From: Gammaproteobacteria bacterium
GTDB taxonomy: Bacteria > Gemmatimonadota > Gemmatimonadetes > Longimicrobiales > Gaopeijiaceae
Assembly (NCBI GenBank): GCA_028819075.1
Contig: JAPPMM010000028.1
Span: 220,732-284,731 of the forward strand
Length of the DNA stretch: 64,000 nucleotides
Direction: 5' to 3'
Part shown: piece by piece, positions 9,219 through 17,358 of the stretch
How positions within the stretch are numbered: the stretch's first letter is position 1
Layout of the letters: each line of letters begins with the position of its first letter
The notes under the pieces: model-generated
Seen by the model: only the letters and a program-made list of their open reading frames with translations
What the model was told of the DNA's origin: nothing
Databases searched by the model: none
Position numbers and translations under genes: made by a program

Positions 9219-10976
9219 TCAAATCCTCGCCTGGACCGTGTAGAGTTCGTGGTAGCGTCCCCGGCGCGAGATGAGATCTTCGTGTCGGCCACGCTCGACG
9301 ATGCGGCCTTCCTCCAGCACCAGGATGAGGTCGGCGCGCCGAATGGTCGACAGCCGGTGCGCGATCACCAGAGTGGTGCGTCCCCGCAGAAGCTGGGCGA
9401 GGGAAGCCTGGATGAGGGCCTCGCTCTCGGTGTCCAGGCTGGAGGTCGCCTCGTCGAGAAAAAGGAGACGCGGGTTGGCGAGAATCGCCCGGGCGATGGT
9501 GACCCGCTGGCGCTGGCCGCCCGACAGCTTGACCCCGCGTTCGCCGATCACGGTGTCGAGCCCGTCCGGGAAGCGGTCGCTGAACTCGGTGACGAACGCC
9601 TGCCCGGCGGCGTGCCGCACCTCATCCCCACTCGCGTCCGGGCGCGCGAAGAGCAGGTTTTCGCTGATGGTGCCGTCGAAGAGGAAGTCGTCCTGGAGCA
9701 CCAGCCCCAACTGGTTGCGGTAGCTGGCCAGCCGCACCTCGCTCAGGTCGACATCGTCAACCAGCACGCGGCCTTCGTCGGGCGTCAGGAAGGAAGCGGC
9801 CAGGCTGGCCATGGTCGACTTGCCGGATCCCGAACTGCCCACCAGCGCCACCACGGTGCCGGGTTCGACGTCGAAGCTGATGCCCCGCAGCACGGGCTTG
9901 TCTTCCTCATACCGGAAGTGGACATCCTCGAAGCGCAGCCGGCCCCGGATGGACGGCATCTCCACGACCCGCTTCGGATCATCGTCCTCCGTCGGCCAGG
10001 AGAGCAGTTCGGCGGTGCGGTCGAGGCCGGCGAAGGCCTCCGTCATCTGGGTGCCGATGTTGGCCATCTGGATCACGGGCGCAATCAGAAAGCCCAGCAG
10101 GAAGGTGAAGGAGAAGAGCTCGCCCACCGTGAGCTGGCCCTGAACGATGAGCCATCCGCCGTACCCCATCACCAGCACCCCCGCCATCCCCATGAAGAAC
10201 GTGCCGGCGCTGGTGACCAGACTGGAGGTGGTGAGCGTCTTCCGAATGTTGCGGAAGATGCGCAGGACGCCATCGCGGAAGATCATTCCCTCGGCCCTTC
10301 CGGCGTGGAAGCCCTTGATGACGCGAATGCCGCCAAGCGATTCGGTGAGGCGGCCCGTGACCTCCGCGCGAATCTTGCCGCGCTCGCGAAACGCGGGCCG
10401 GAGCGTGCGGAAGGCCTTGGTGGAGATGAAGGCGAAGGCCCCGAGAGGCCCCAGCGTGAGCACCGTCATCGTGGGAGAGATGCTCAGCAGGTATACGAAG
10501 CCCACCACGGAGGTGATCACCCCGCCGACGAGCTGCACGAGGCCCGTGCCGACGAGGTTCCGCACGCCCCTGACGTCCTCCATGATGCGCGACACCAGAT
10601 CGCCCGAGCGCGTGTTGTCGAAGACGCGCACGGGCAGGCTCAGGACGTGCCGCTGCACCTGCGTGCGCAGCTCGGCGATGAGATGCTGCGCTTCGACGCT
10701 CAGCCTCATGGTCAGCGTGTACGAGGTGGCCGCCTGCACGACCACCGCCAGCGCCACCGCCCCGAGGAGCCGGAACAGGCCGGGCAGGTCGCCGGTGGCG
10801 ATCACGTCGTCGATGAGGGGGCGCGTGGAGATGGGAAGGACGAGCCCGGCCAGCCGGTTCATCAGGATGAGCACGAGGCCGAACAGAACCAGCCTGCGCC
10901 GAGGCCAGATGATCTCGTGGAATGCGTGCCTGAGGCTGGCGCCGGAGATTCGCTTCTTCCCTTTGTCGTCCGCCAC
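9219..10976 (-). CDS. ABC exporter, fused permease-ATPase (MsbA/MDR-like)
   Basis: A 585-residue half-transporter that would dimerise in the inner membrane. The first 320 residues carry six transmembrane helices of the ABC_membrane type. The nucleotide-binding domain follows, with Walker A GSSGSGKST, the signature LSGGQRQR, Walker B LLFLDEATSS and the H-loop IAHRLST. The frame is open far upstream, but that part is a proline-rich shadow of the divergent gene. GTG 10976 (VADDKGKKR) is chosen because it gives a normal family length and has a purine-rich AGGGGA upstream. The cargo (lipid or drug) is unknown. About 200 bases separate it from the divergent amidohydrolase operon. Confidence 0.92.
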   Translation of the reverse strand: MADDKGKKRISGASLRHAFHEIIWPRRRLVLFGLVLILMNRLAGLVLPISTRPLIDDVIATGDLPGLFRLLGAVALAVVVQAATSYTLTMRLSVEAQHLIAELRTQVQRHVLSLPVRVFDNTRSGDLVSRIMEDVRGVRNLVGTGLVQLVGGVITSVVGFVYLLSISPTMTVLTLGPLGAFAFISTKAFRTLRPAFRERGKIRAEVTGRLTESLGGIRVIKGFHAGRAEGMIFRDGVLRIFRNIRKTLTTSSLVTSAGTFFMGMAGVLVMGYGGWLIVQGQLTVGELFSFTFLLGFLIAPVIQMANIGTQMTEAFAGLDRTAELLSWPTEDDDPKRVVEMPSIRGRLRFEDVHFRYEEDKPVLRGISFDVEPGTVVALVGSSGSGKSTMASLAASFLTPDEGRVLVDDVDLSEVRLASYRNQLGLVLQDDFLFDGTISENLLFARPDASGDEVRHAAGQAFVTEFSDRFPDGLDTVIGERGVKLSGGQRQRVTIARAILANPRLLFLDEATSSLDTESEALIQASLAQLLRGRTTLVIAHRLSTIRRADLILVLEEGRIVERGRHEDLISRRGRYHELYTVQARI

Positions 10977-11178
10977 CGGTCCCGTCCCCTGACTCGCGTC
11001 CCCTCGGGTAACGTTGCATCTTGCCGGGCGAAAGATGGCGGCAAGCGGGGGTCGTTGGAAGCGGTGAGGGAGGCGGATCGGTCCCGGCGGGTGCGCAACC
11101 GGGTTGGCGCGGGCCGTGGCGCATTCCCGAGACGGAGTGATGAGCGATGAAACCAGTCCAGCACGCGAGGGCGGCCGG

Positions 11179-12525
11179 ATGCGGCCGATGCGGAGACCGA
11201 TGACGTCGATTCGACGCGACACTGGCGGGCGGGCGGCGGCATGGTGGATCGGGACGGTCGCGTGGCTGCTGGCGGGCTGCGGCGGGGGCGGGCCGGAGGG
11301 CGGCCAGGGTGACGCGGCTGGTGGACCACCGGGAGGCGGCAGCGCGGAAGAGGGCGTGATCGTGCTGCGCGCCGACCGGGTGCTCGACGGGCGCGGCACG
11401 GCGCTGGACGGGCGCGAGGTGGTGGTGCGGGGCGGCCGCATCGAGGCGGTGGTCGAGGCGGGGAGCACAACCGGAGCCACGGTCTACGACCTGTCCGGGG
11501 CGACCCTGCTGCCCGGCCTGATCGACACGCATGTACACCTGGGATGGCACTTCGACCGCGAGACCGGGCGGCTGAACACCGCGGCGTCGGCCGACAGCCC
11601 CGAGGATCAGGCGCTCTACGCGGCCGAGAACGCGTGGAAGATGCTCCACAGCGGGGTCACTACCGTCCAGAGCGTCGGCGGAGCGGAGGACGTCCCGGTC
11701 CGCAATGCGATCGCCGGAGGCATGCTCCCGGGGCCGCGCATCCTCACATCCATCCGCCCGATCAACGCCGGAACCGGCGGGCGGGCCGAGATGCGGGCCC
11801 ATGTGGACGAGATGGCGGCCGCGGGCGCGGACGTGATCAAGATCTTCGCCTCGGAGAGCATCCGGGTGGGAGGCGGGCCGACGCTCAGCCAGGAGCAGCT
11901 CGACGCCGCCTGCGGCCGGGCGCGCGAGCACGGCCTGCGCACGGTGGTGCACGCCCACGGGCCCGAGAGCGCGAGCCGCGCAGCGCGGGCGGGATGCTCG
12001 CAGATCGAGCACGGAGCGCTGCTGGACCGGGCCACACTCGAGCTGCTCGCCGAGCGCGGGCTCTACTACGACCCGCACATCCACGTCATCTTCGACAACT
12101 ATTTCGCCAACGCGGAGCGGTACCTGGGCATCGGCAACTACACGGAAGAGGGTTTCGCGCAGATGCGCGCGGCCGTGCCGGTCGCGCTCGCCACCTTCCA
12201 GGAGGCGCTGACCGTCGAGGGTCTCGACATCGTGTTCGGCACCGACGCCGTGGCGGGGGCGCACGGCAACAACTGGCAGGAGCTGGTCTACCGCGTCGAG
12301 GAGGGCGGCCAGGACCCGATGGCGGCGGTCGTCTCGGCAACCAGCCTGGCCGCGGAGTCGCTCGGGCTGGGCGGGTCGCTGGGCGCGGTGGAGCCCGGGT
12401 ACGAGGCCGACCTGATCGCGGTGGCGGGGGATCCGTCCGCAGACATCGGGGCGCTCGGGCGCGTGGTCTTCGTGATGCGCGCGGGCCGCGTGTACCGCAA
12501 CGATCCCGTTGGGGCGGGGCGATGA
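11179..12525 (+). CDS. Amidohydrolase lipoprotein
   Basis: Metal-dependent amidohydrolase, about 448 residues, first gene of a four-gene operon. It has a lipoprotein signal ending in LLAGC followed by a glycine-rich tether. Motifs are IDTHVHLGWH (first metal site), DVIKIFASE (metal-ligand lysine region), VVHAHGP, QIEHGA, and IVFGTDAVAG (catalytic Asp). In-frame ATGs at 11140, 11179, 11188 and 11200 compete; all would give a usable signal peptide, and 11179 is a compromise. The stop overlaps the start of the VOC gene (ATGA). The product probably acts in the periplasm on an N-acyl or cyclic amide substrate. Confidence 0.86.
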   Translation: MRPMRRPMTSIRRDTGGRAAAWWIGTVAWLLAGCGGGGPEGGQGDAAGGPPGGGSAEEGVIVLRADRVLDGRGTALDGREVVVRGGRIEAVVEAGSTTGATVYDLSGATLLPGLIDTHVHLGWHFDRETGRLNTAASADSPEDQALYAAENAWKMLHSGVTTVQSVGGAEDVPVRNAIAGGMLPGPRILTSIRPINAGTGGRAEMRAHVDEMAAAGADVIKIFASESIRVGGGPTLSQEQLDAACGRAREHGLRTVVHAHGPESASRAARAGCSQIEHGALLDRATLELLAERGLYYDPHIHVIFDNYFANAERYLGIGNYTEEGFAQMRAAVPVALATFQEALTVEGLDIVFGTDAVAGAHGNNWQELVYRVEEGGQDPMAAVVSATSLAAESLGLGGSLGAVEPGYEADLIAVAGDPSADIGALGRVVFVMRAGRVYRNDPVGAGR

Positions 12526-13409
12526 TTCTGCGGGTCCAGCACATCGGCATGGTGGTGCGCGATCTCGAGGACGCCTGCGCGCGCTTCGAGCGCGTTCTCG
12601 GGCTCAAGGCGCGCGATTTCCGCCACGACCAGGGCAAGGGGATGCAGCTCGACGCCCGCATCCTGCTCGGCAACGAGTGCTGGCTGCACCTCGTCCAGAA
12701 CTGGAATCCGGAGTCGCGCGTGAACCGGTTTCTCCAGGAGAAGGGCGAGGGGCTGGAGCACATCTGCCTGGAGACGGACGATATCGAAGCCGATGTCGCC
12801 CATCTCCGCGAGATCGGCGTGAGCGTGTGGGAGGACCGCATTCTCGACGCCAACGACGGCTACGAGGCCTTCGTCTATCCGGACAGGCTGCCCGGCCTCA
12901 CCATCGAGCTCATCCAGTCGCACGACCGGAGCTGGTACTATCCGCCGGAAGCCGTGGGCGAGCCCGTGAGCGACTCGATGGAACTCTTCCGCCTGCAGCA
13001 CATCGGGCTGTGCGTGCACGACCTGGCGGACGCGTGCGAACGCTTCGAGCGCTTCTTCGGGCTCGTCGCCCAGGACTACCGCAACGACCAGGGCAAGGGA
13101 AAGCAGCTCGACGCGCGCATCCTCTTCCCCAACCAGTGCTGGCTGCACCTGGTGCAGAACTGGGACCCGGAGTCGCGCGTGAACCGCTTCCTCAACTCAC
13201 GCGGCGAGGGGCTGGACCACATAGCGCTCCAGACGACGGACATCGACGGCGATGTCGCCGGACTGCGCGAGCGCGGGATCCCCTTCTTCCAGGACACCAT
13301 CTTCGACGCCAACGACGGCTACGAGGCCTTCGTCTATCCCGATCAGCTTCCCGGGATGACGGCGGAGCTGATCCAGCCCCACGCCCACAGCTGGGGGTTC
13401 GGGGAGTAG
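12522..13409 (+). CDS. Tandem VOC (glyoxalase/methylmalonyl-CoA epimerase-like) protein
   Basis: Two clearly duplicated vicinal-oxygen-chelate modules of about 145 residues each in one 295-residue chain. Module 1 begins LRVQHIGMVVRDLEDAC and module 2 FRLQHIGLCVHDLADAC. Each repeats LDARIL, WLHLVQNW, ESRVNRFL, GEGL(E/D)HI and DANDGYEAFVYPD. The conserved His near the start, the His in LHLVQ and the Glu in IELIQ/AELIQ match VOC metal ligands. The repeats are about 70% alike by eye, which points to a recent internal duplication. The ATG overlaps the amidohydrolase stop by 4 bases. A lyase, epimerase or dioxygenase role on the operon's substrate is likely but unproven. Confidence 0.88.
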   Translation: MILRVQHIGMVVRDLEDACARFERVLGLKARDFRHDQGKGMQLDARILLGNECWLHLVQNWNPESRVNRFLQEKGEGLEHICLETDDIEADVAHLREIGVSVWEDRILDANDGYEAFVYPDRLPGLTIELIQSHDRSWYYPPEAVGEPVSDSMELFRLQHIGLCVHDLADACERFERFFGLVAQDYRNDQGKGKQLDARILFPNQCWLHLVQNWDPESRVNRFLNSRGEGLDHIALQTTDIDGDVAGLRERGIPFFQDTIFDANDGYEAFVYPDQLPGMTAELIQPHAHSWGFGE

Positions 13410-13436
13410 CCGAGCCGCGGACCGGGGAGCACTGCC

Positions 13437-14516
13437 ATCACCTACCACCTGGACGAACGGGTCGCGGTCGAGCGCTTTCGTGAGCCCTCGGTGCGCGGAT
13501 TCGCCGAAGACGTGTTGCGGGCGCTTGGCGCGAGCGCCGAGGAAGCCCGTATCAACGCCGACGGGGTCGTGACGGCGTCGCTCTGGTGGCATCCGGGACA
13601 GCACCAGGGACTCGAGAAGCTCTTTCGCTACGCGCGGCGCATGCGCAACGGGGGGATTCTTCCCGATGCGCCGATGACGTGGGTACGCGAGAGGCCCGCG
13701 GCGGCGCTTCTCGATGCAAACAAGGGACTCGGATATGTCGCCGCGCGTCGGGCCATGGACCGGGCCGTGGAGATGGCGTGGCAGGCAGGGGTGGCGATGG
13801 TCGGCGTGCGGCACAGCAACCACTTCGGGATCGCCGGCTTCCACGCCAAGCGGGCGGCGGACGCGGGGCTGATCGGGATTTCGATGACGAACGCGGGCGC
13901 GGAGATGGCTCCATGGGGCGCGACCCGGCCGATCCTGGGCACGAACCCCTGGGGCATGGCGGTTCCGAGGGCCGGCGGGCGCGACCCCATCGTGCTGGAT
14001 ATGGCGCTGACACAGTCCGGCAAGGGGATGATGCGCTGGCTGAGGCGCGCGGGGCTGCCGATGCCGGATCACTGGGCGCTCACGCCCGCGGGCGCGCGCA
14101 CGAGTGATCCGGACGCCGCCATGAAGGGCCCCCTGCTCCCCATTGGCGACTACAAGGGCTACGGCCTCAGCCTCATCACAGACATTCTCACGGGCGTGCT
14201 GACGGGGTCGCTCTTCGGGGCGCAGGTATTCCAGGACGACGAGAACTACGATGTGGCCCATACCATGATCGCCGTCGACATCGAGGCGTTCATGGCGCGA
14301 GGGGAGTTCGAGGACAGGCTCGAGCGGCTGATCGCGGATGTGCTCGGCGCATCGCCGATCGATCCGGACAAACCGGTTCAGCTGCCCGGGCAGGCGGAAC
14401 AGGAGCGCGCGCGGCATCGACTGAAGCACGGCATCCCGATGGATCCGAAGACGGTGGTGCGGCTGCGGGCGCTGGCCGAAGAGCTGGGGGTGCCATTCTC
14501 ACTGGAGCGTACATGA
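13437..14516 (+). CDS. Malate/L-lactate/ureidoglycolate-type dehydrogenase (Ldh_2 family)
   Basis: NAD(P)-dependent 2-hydroxyacid dehydrogenase of the Ldh_2 family. Visible motifs are FAEDVLRALGAS at the N-terminus, GVRHSNHFGIAGFH (catalytic His region), APWGATRPILGTNP, PIVLDMALTQSGKG and the C-terminal LLPIGDYKGYGLSL. The first canonical start, GTG 13491, would remove family-conserved N-terminal sequence. The frame is open from 13410, directly after the VOC stop and in the same frame. ATC at 13437, 9 bases after GGGGAG, is proposed as a rare start. The family oxidises malate, lactate, ureidoglycolate or sulfolactate. The stop overlaps the next ATG by 4 bases. Confidence 0.8.
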   Translation: MTYHLDERVAVERFREPSVRGFAEDVLRALGASAEEARINADGVVTASLWWHPGQHQGLEKLFRYARRMRNGGILPDAPMTWVRERPAAALLDANKGLGYVAARRAMDRAVEMAWQAGVAMVGVRHSNHFGIAGFHAKRAADAGLIGISMTNAGAEMAPWGATRPILGTNPWGMAVPRAGGRDPIVLDMALTQSGKGMMRWLRRAGLPMPDHWALTPAGARTSDPDAAMKGPLLPIGDYKGYGLSLITDILTGVLTGSLFGAQVFQDDENYDVAHTMIAVDIEAFMARGEFEDRLERLIADVLGASPIDPDKPVQLPGQAEQERARHRLKHGIPMDPKTVVRLRALAEELGVPFSLERT

Positions 14517-15514
14517 GTAACGAAACGCTGGTGATCGGGAGCGCGGAGACGTCTCCCGGGACGATCACCCGGGGCGTGATCCCGGTCGGATCGGACGTGG
14601 CGGCGGTCGCGCGCGAGATTCCCATCCTGATATGCCGCGGCGCATCCGACGGCCCGATCCTGTGGATCAACGGCGCCACCCACGGGGACGAACCCGAGGG
14701 CGCGCTCTCGATCTTCAAGCTGTTCGCGACGCTCGACGCAGCCGAGGTGCGCGGGACGGTGGTCGGGGTTCCGGCGATGAACGTGCCCGCGTTCGAGGCG
14801 GGCAAGCGCGGCGATCCGCTGGACACCTTCTCCTACGACATGAACCGCATCTATCCGGGGCGCACCGACGGCTACCCGACCGAGCGGGCGGCGTGGGCGC
14901 ACTGGCAGGCCATGAAGGACACCTGCGACCTTCAGATCGCGGTGCATTCGGGGGGAGAGCACTCCTACCTCGCGCACATGATCTTCGCCTCCGACAACCC
15001 GCCCAGCTTCGAACTCGCGGCGGCGATGGGGCCACAATGGGACCTAGTGTTCCGCAGCGGCGTGGGCGGTGCCAATCCCTCCTCGAAGATCGCCGAGCTG
15101 GGCAAGGCCGGGATCACGATCGAGCTGGGGGGCAATTGCCGCACCCTCACCTCCGACTTCCATGCCGTGGCCGAGGACCTGGCGGGCAGCTACCGCAACG
15201 TGATGTGCCACTACGAGATGCTCGAGGGCGAGGCGCGCCATGCCGCCAGGTGGCGCATGGGGCACCAGCAGGCGCTGCTGGCTCCGGCGTCCGGGATGTG
15301 GGTCGGCGAGCCGAACGTGCCTTTCGAGACGTCGATCCCGGCGGGAACGCCGCTGGGACGGATCTTCGATCTCTACGGCGATGAGTGCGCTGCAGTCGTG
15401 GCCCCGCAGGAGGGCGTGGTGTTCGGCCTGCGCTCGCGTCCCGCGGTGATCGAGGGCGAATGGTGCTGCTTCTACGGCATCATCGACGAGGTGCGGGACG
15501 ACCTGCTGGGGTAG
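14513..15514 (+). CDS. Succinylglutamate desuccinylase/aspartoacylase-family zinc hydrolase
   Basis: Zinc-dependent M14-like amidohydrolase, 333 residues, last gene of the operon and coupled by an ATGA overlap. The zinc site HxxE is visible in NGATHGDEPEG (His and Glu), and the third ligand His in IAVHSGG. Next come a possible catalytic Glu in ITIELGGN and a C-terminal beta-barrel with SGMWVGEP and GTPLGRIFDLYG. The family removes acyl groups from N-acylated amino acids or amides. With the amidohydrolase, VOC and Ldh_2 genes it suggests stepwise degradation of an acylated small molecule, which is an inference from context. Confidence 0.87.
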   Translation: MSNETLVIGSAETSPGTITRGVIPVGSDVAAVAREIPILICRGASDGPILWINGATHGDEPEGALSIFKLFATLDAAEVRGTVVGVPAMNVPAFEAGKRGDPLDTFSYDMNRIYPGRTDGYPTERAAWAHWQAMKDTCDLQIAVHSGGEHSYLAHMIFASDNPPSFELAAAMGPQWDLVFRSGVGGANPSSKIAELGKAGITIELGGNCRTLTSDFHAVAEDLAGSYRNVMCHYEMLEGEARHAARWRMGHQQALLAPASGMWVGEPNVPFETSIPAGTPLGRIFDLYGDECAAVVAPQEGVVFGLRSRPAVIEGEWCCFYGIIDEVRDDLLG

Positions 15515-15575
15515 GAAGCGGCTGATCCGAGGCTCGACGGAGCGCCAATCCTCCCGGCTTTGCCGGAGAAGCCGA

Positions 15576-16187
15576 ATGCTATCGGATGAGATACTGTTGA
15601 TCCGGCACGCCCGACCCCGCTTTGACACCCGGGCCCGAGTCCGGACGTTCGACATGCGTGACTTTCTTGCCGCGTATGAGAGCGCAGGGATCGATCACCG
15701 TCACACGGATCCGCGCACGCGAAAGACGAAGACCTATTGTAGTGACGCGAAAGGGGGGGAGTGCAGAATCCTGACAAGCAACTCGCGGCGCTCCATCGAG
15801 TCGGCCAGGCTGTTCTTCCCGCATATCGAGGAAACCACGGGCGACCCGCTCTATCGCGAAGCGGAATTGCCGGCCAGGATACCTGTCCCCGGCTTGTCAT
15901 TGCCATATTCCGTCGCCGTTGCAATTGCGCGCAGCCTTTGGATGCTGGGACTTCACCAACAGGTCGAAAGCTACGCCATGGCCAGGGCGCGAGCTCGGCG
16001 TGCTGCCGAGAGACTTGCGGATTCCGCGACCGAGGGCGGCCGCGTGGTGCTCGTTGGTCACGGGTTCTTCAACCGGCTCATCGGACGTCAACTGAAGCGA
16101 GCTGGTTGGACCCGAGCGCACAATGAAGGCAACGGCTATGGCGCGTCGACGAGGTTCGTTCGTCGCGCCGTCACACGGTCTTCCTGA
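15576..16187 (+). CDS. Histidine phosphatase-like protein
   Basis: A 203-residue protein of the histidine-phosphatase (phosphoglycerate mutase) superfamily. The phosphorylated His lies in the RHG-like LLIRHARP at residues 8-15. A second Arg is in LTSNSRRSIESA, and the C-terminal His in VVLVGHGFFNR. The insert between the first motif and the second is shorter than in typical phosphoglycerate mutases, so a small-molecule or protein phosphatase is more likely. Base composition is less GC-biased than the neighbouring operon. The last 17 bases overlap the convergent class V aminotransferase. Confidence 0.72.
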   Translation: MLSDEILLIRHARPRFDTRARVRTFDMRDFLAAYESAGIDHRHTDPRTRKTKTYCSDAKGGECRILTSNSRRSIESARLFFPHIEETTGDPLYREAELPARIPVPGLSLPYSVAVAIARSLWMLGLHQQVESYAMARARARRAAERLADSATEGGRVVLVGHGFFNRLIGRQLKRAGWTRAHNEGNGYGASTRFVRRAVTRSS

Positions 16188-17295
16188 GCGCACTCACGAA
16201 TTCGTCAGCTTCCTCCGCGGTGTTGTAGAAGTGCGGGCTCGCCCGAACCACGCCCGGACGGCTGTCCACGATGATTCCGCGGCCGGCGAGGTGCTTGACC
16301 GCGTCCGCCGGTGCCGGATGACGAACCGGGACGATCGCCGAGCGCTCATCCGGGTCGCCGGCGACACGGGGAGCGAAACCGGCGGCCCGGCAGCCGTCGA
16401 TCAATCGTTCCGTCAGCATCACGTTCCGGGCCCGAATCGCCTCGACGCCGGTTTCGTCGATGATGTCCTGCCCGCCGAGCGCCGTGTGGACCGTGGCGAG
16501 CGCGGGGGTCCCGAGCTCGAAGCGGCGCGCATCCGCGTGATATCGGAATTCGCCGGGGTTGAAGCGAAACTGGTCCTCTGTGGCGAACCAGCTGGTGATT
16601 CTCGGCTCGAGCGCCGGGATAAGGTCCTCGCGCACGTACAGATACGCGAGCCCCGGGCCTCCGCAGAGCCACTTGAGCGGGCCGGCAGTATAGAAATCTA
16701 CGCCGGTCGCCGGGAGATCCAGAGGAATCTGGCCCGCGCCCTGGTAGCCATCGACGAGGCAATACGCGCCCGCCCGATGCGCGATCTCGGCGATCGACTT
16801 CAGATCGAGGATTGCGCCGGTCGTAAAGAAGACATGGCTGGTGGCGATGGCCAGCGTGCGCTCGTCGACGGCGTCCTCGAACTGCTGCGGGTCGACCCGG
16901 ACGCCGTCCGGACTCTCCAGCACGACCATCTCCACGCCGGGACGGACCTTCCACTGGTACAGGAGCGTGGGAAAGTCGAGCTCGGTCGTAACGATGCGGT
17001 TGCGCGTCGTCCAGTCCAGGCTCTCGGAGATGACCGCGAGGCACGCGGAGGTGGATGGCATGAGCGCGACGGCCCCCGCGGGGGCCGCGAAGAGATCCGC
17101 GACGCGATGCCGCAGCTCCGCGAGCAGCCCCCACCAGTGCTCGTACCATGCCGAGGCGCCCATATCGTGCCAGCGGTCCAGAAAGTCTTGCAAGCGTTCC
17201 TCGGCGCGGATCGAGAGTGCGCCCAGCGAGCAGGAGTTCAGGTAGTTGCGGCGATGGAGGATCGGGAATTGCGCGCGGATGCCGTCCAGGTTCAC
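16171..17295 (-). CDS. Class V PLP enzyme, kynureninase/isopenicillin-N-epimerase-like
   Basis: A 374-residue fold-type-I PLP enzyme. The N-terminal YLNSCSLGAL and WYEHWWGLLAELR resemble kynureninase-group proteins. ALMPSTSACLAVIS binds the cofactor phosphate, LVDGYQGAGQIPLDL holds the PLP-pyridine Asp and the adjacent Gln, and TAGPLKWLCGGPG carries the Schiff-base Lys. ELGTPALATV and SRPGVVRASPHFYNT close the active site. The function could be kynureninase (kynurenine to anthranilate) or a cysteine desulfurase/epimerase-like reaction; the presence of kynA in the window makes kynureninase attractive but is not proof. Next upstream on the strand is dihydropyrimidinase. Confidence 0.82.
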   Translation of the reverse strand: MNLDGIRAQFPILHRRNYLNSCSLGALSIRAEERLQDFLDRWHDMGASAWYEHWWGLLAELRHRVADLFAAPAGAVALMPSTSACLAVISESLDWTTRNRIVTTELDFPTLLYQWKVRPGVEMVVLESPDGVRVDPQQFEDAVDERTLAIATSHVFFTTGAILDLKSIAEIAHRAGAYCLVDGYQGAGQIPLDLPATGVDFYTAGPLKWLCGGPGLAYLYVREDLIPALEPRITSWFATEDQFRFNPGEFRYHADARRFELGTPALATVHTALGGQDIIDETGVEAIRARNVMLTERLIDGCRAAGFAPRVAGDPDERSAIVPVRHPAPADAVKHLAGRGIIVDSRPGVVRASPHFYNTAEEADEFVSALRKTV

Positions 17296-17358
17296 GGATC
17301 AGTCTCCGAACCCGGCTCGGACTTCACGGGGCGGACCACCGCCACGACTTCGGCACGC

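Noticed and set aside
9057..11150. 697-codon plus-strand frame over the ABC exporter
   Set aside because: Antisense shadow; lacks any domain and is rich in Arg, Gly, Glu and His.
10977..11480. N-terminal extension of the ABC exporter frame
   Set aside because: Pro/Ser/Arg-rich and antisense to the divergent amidohydrolase; GTG 10976 gives normal length.
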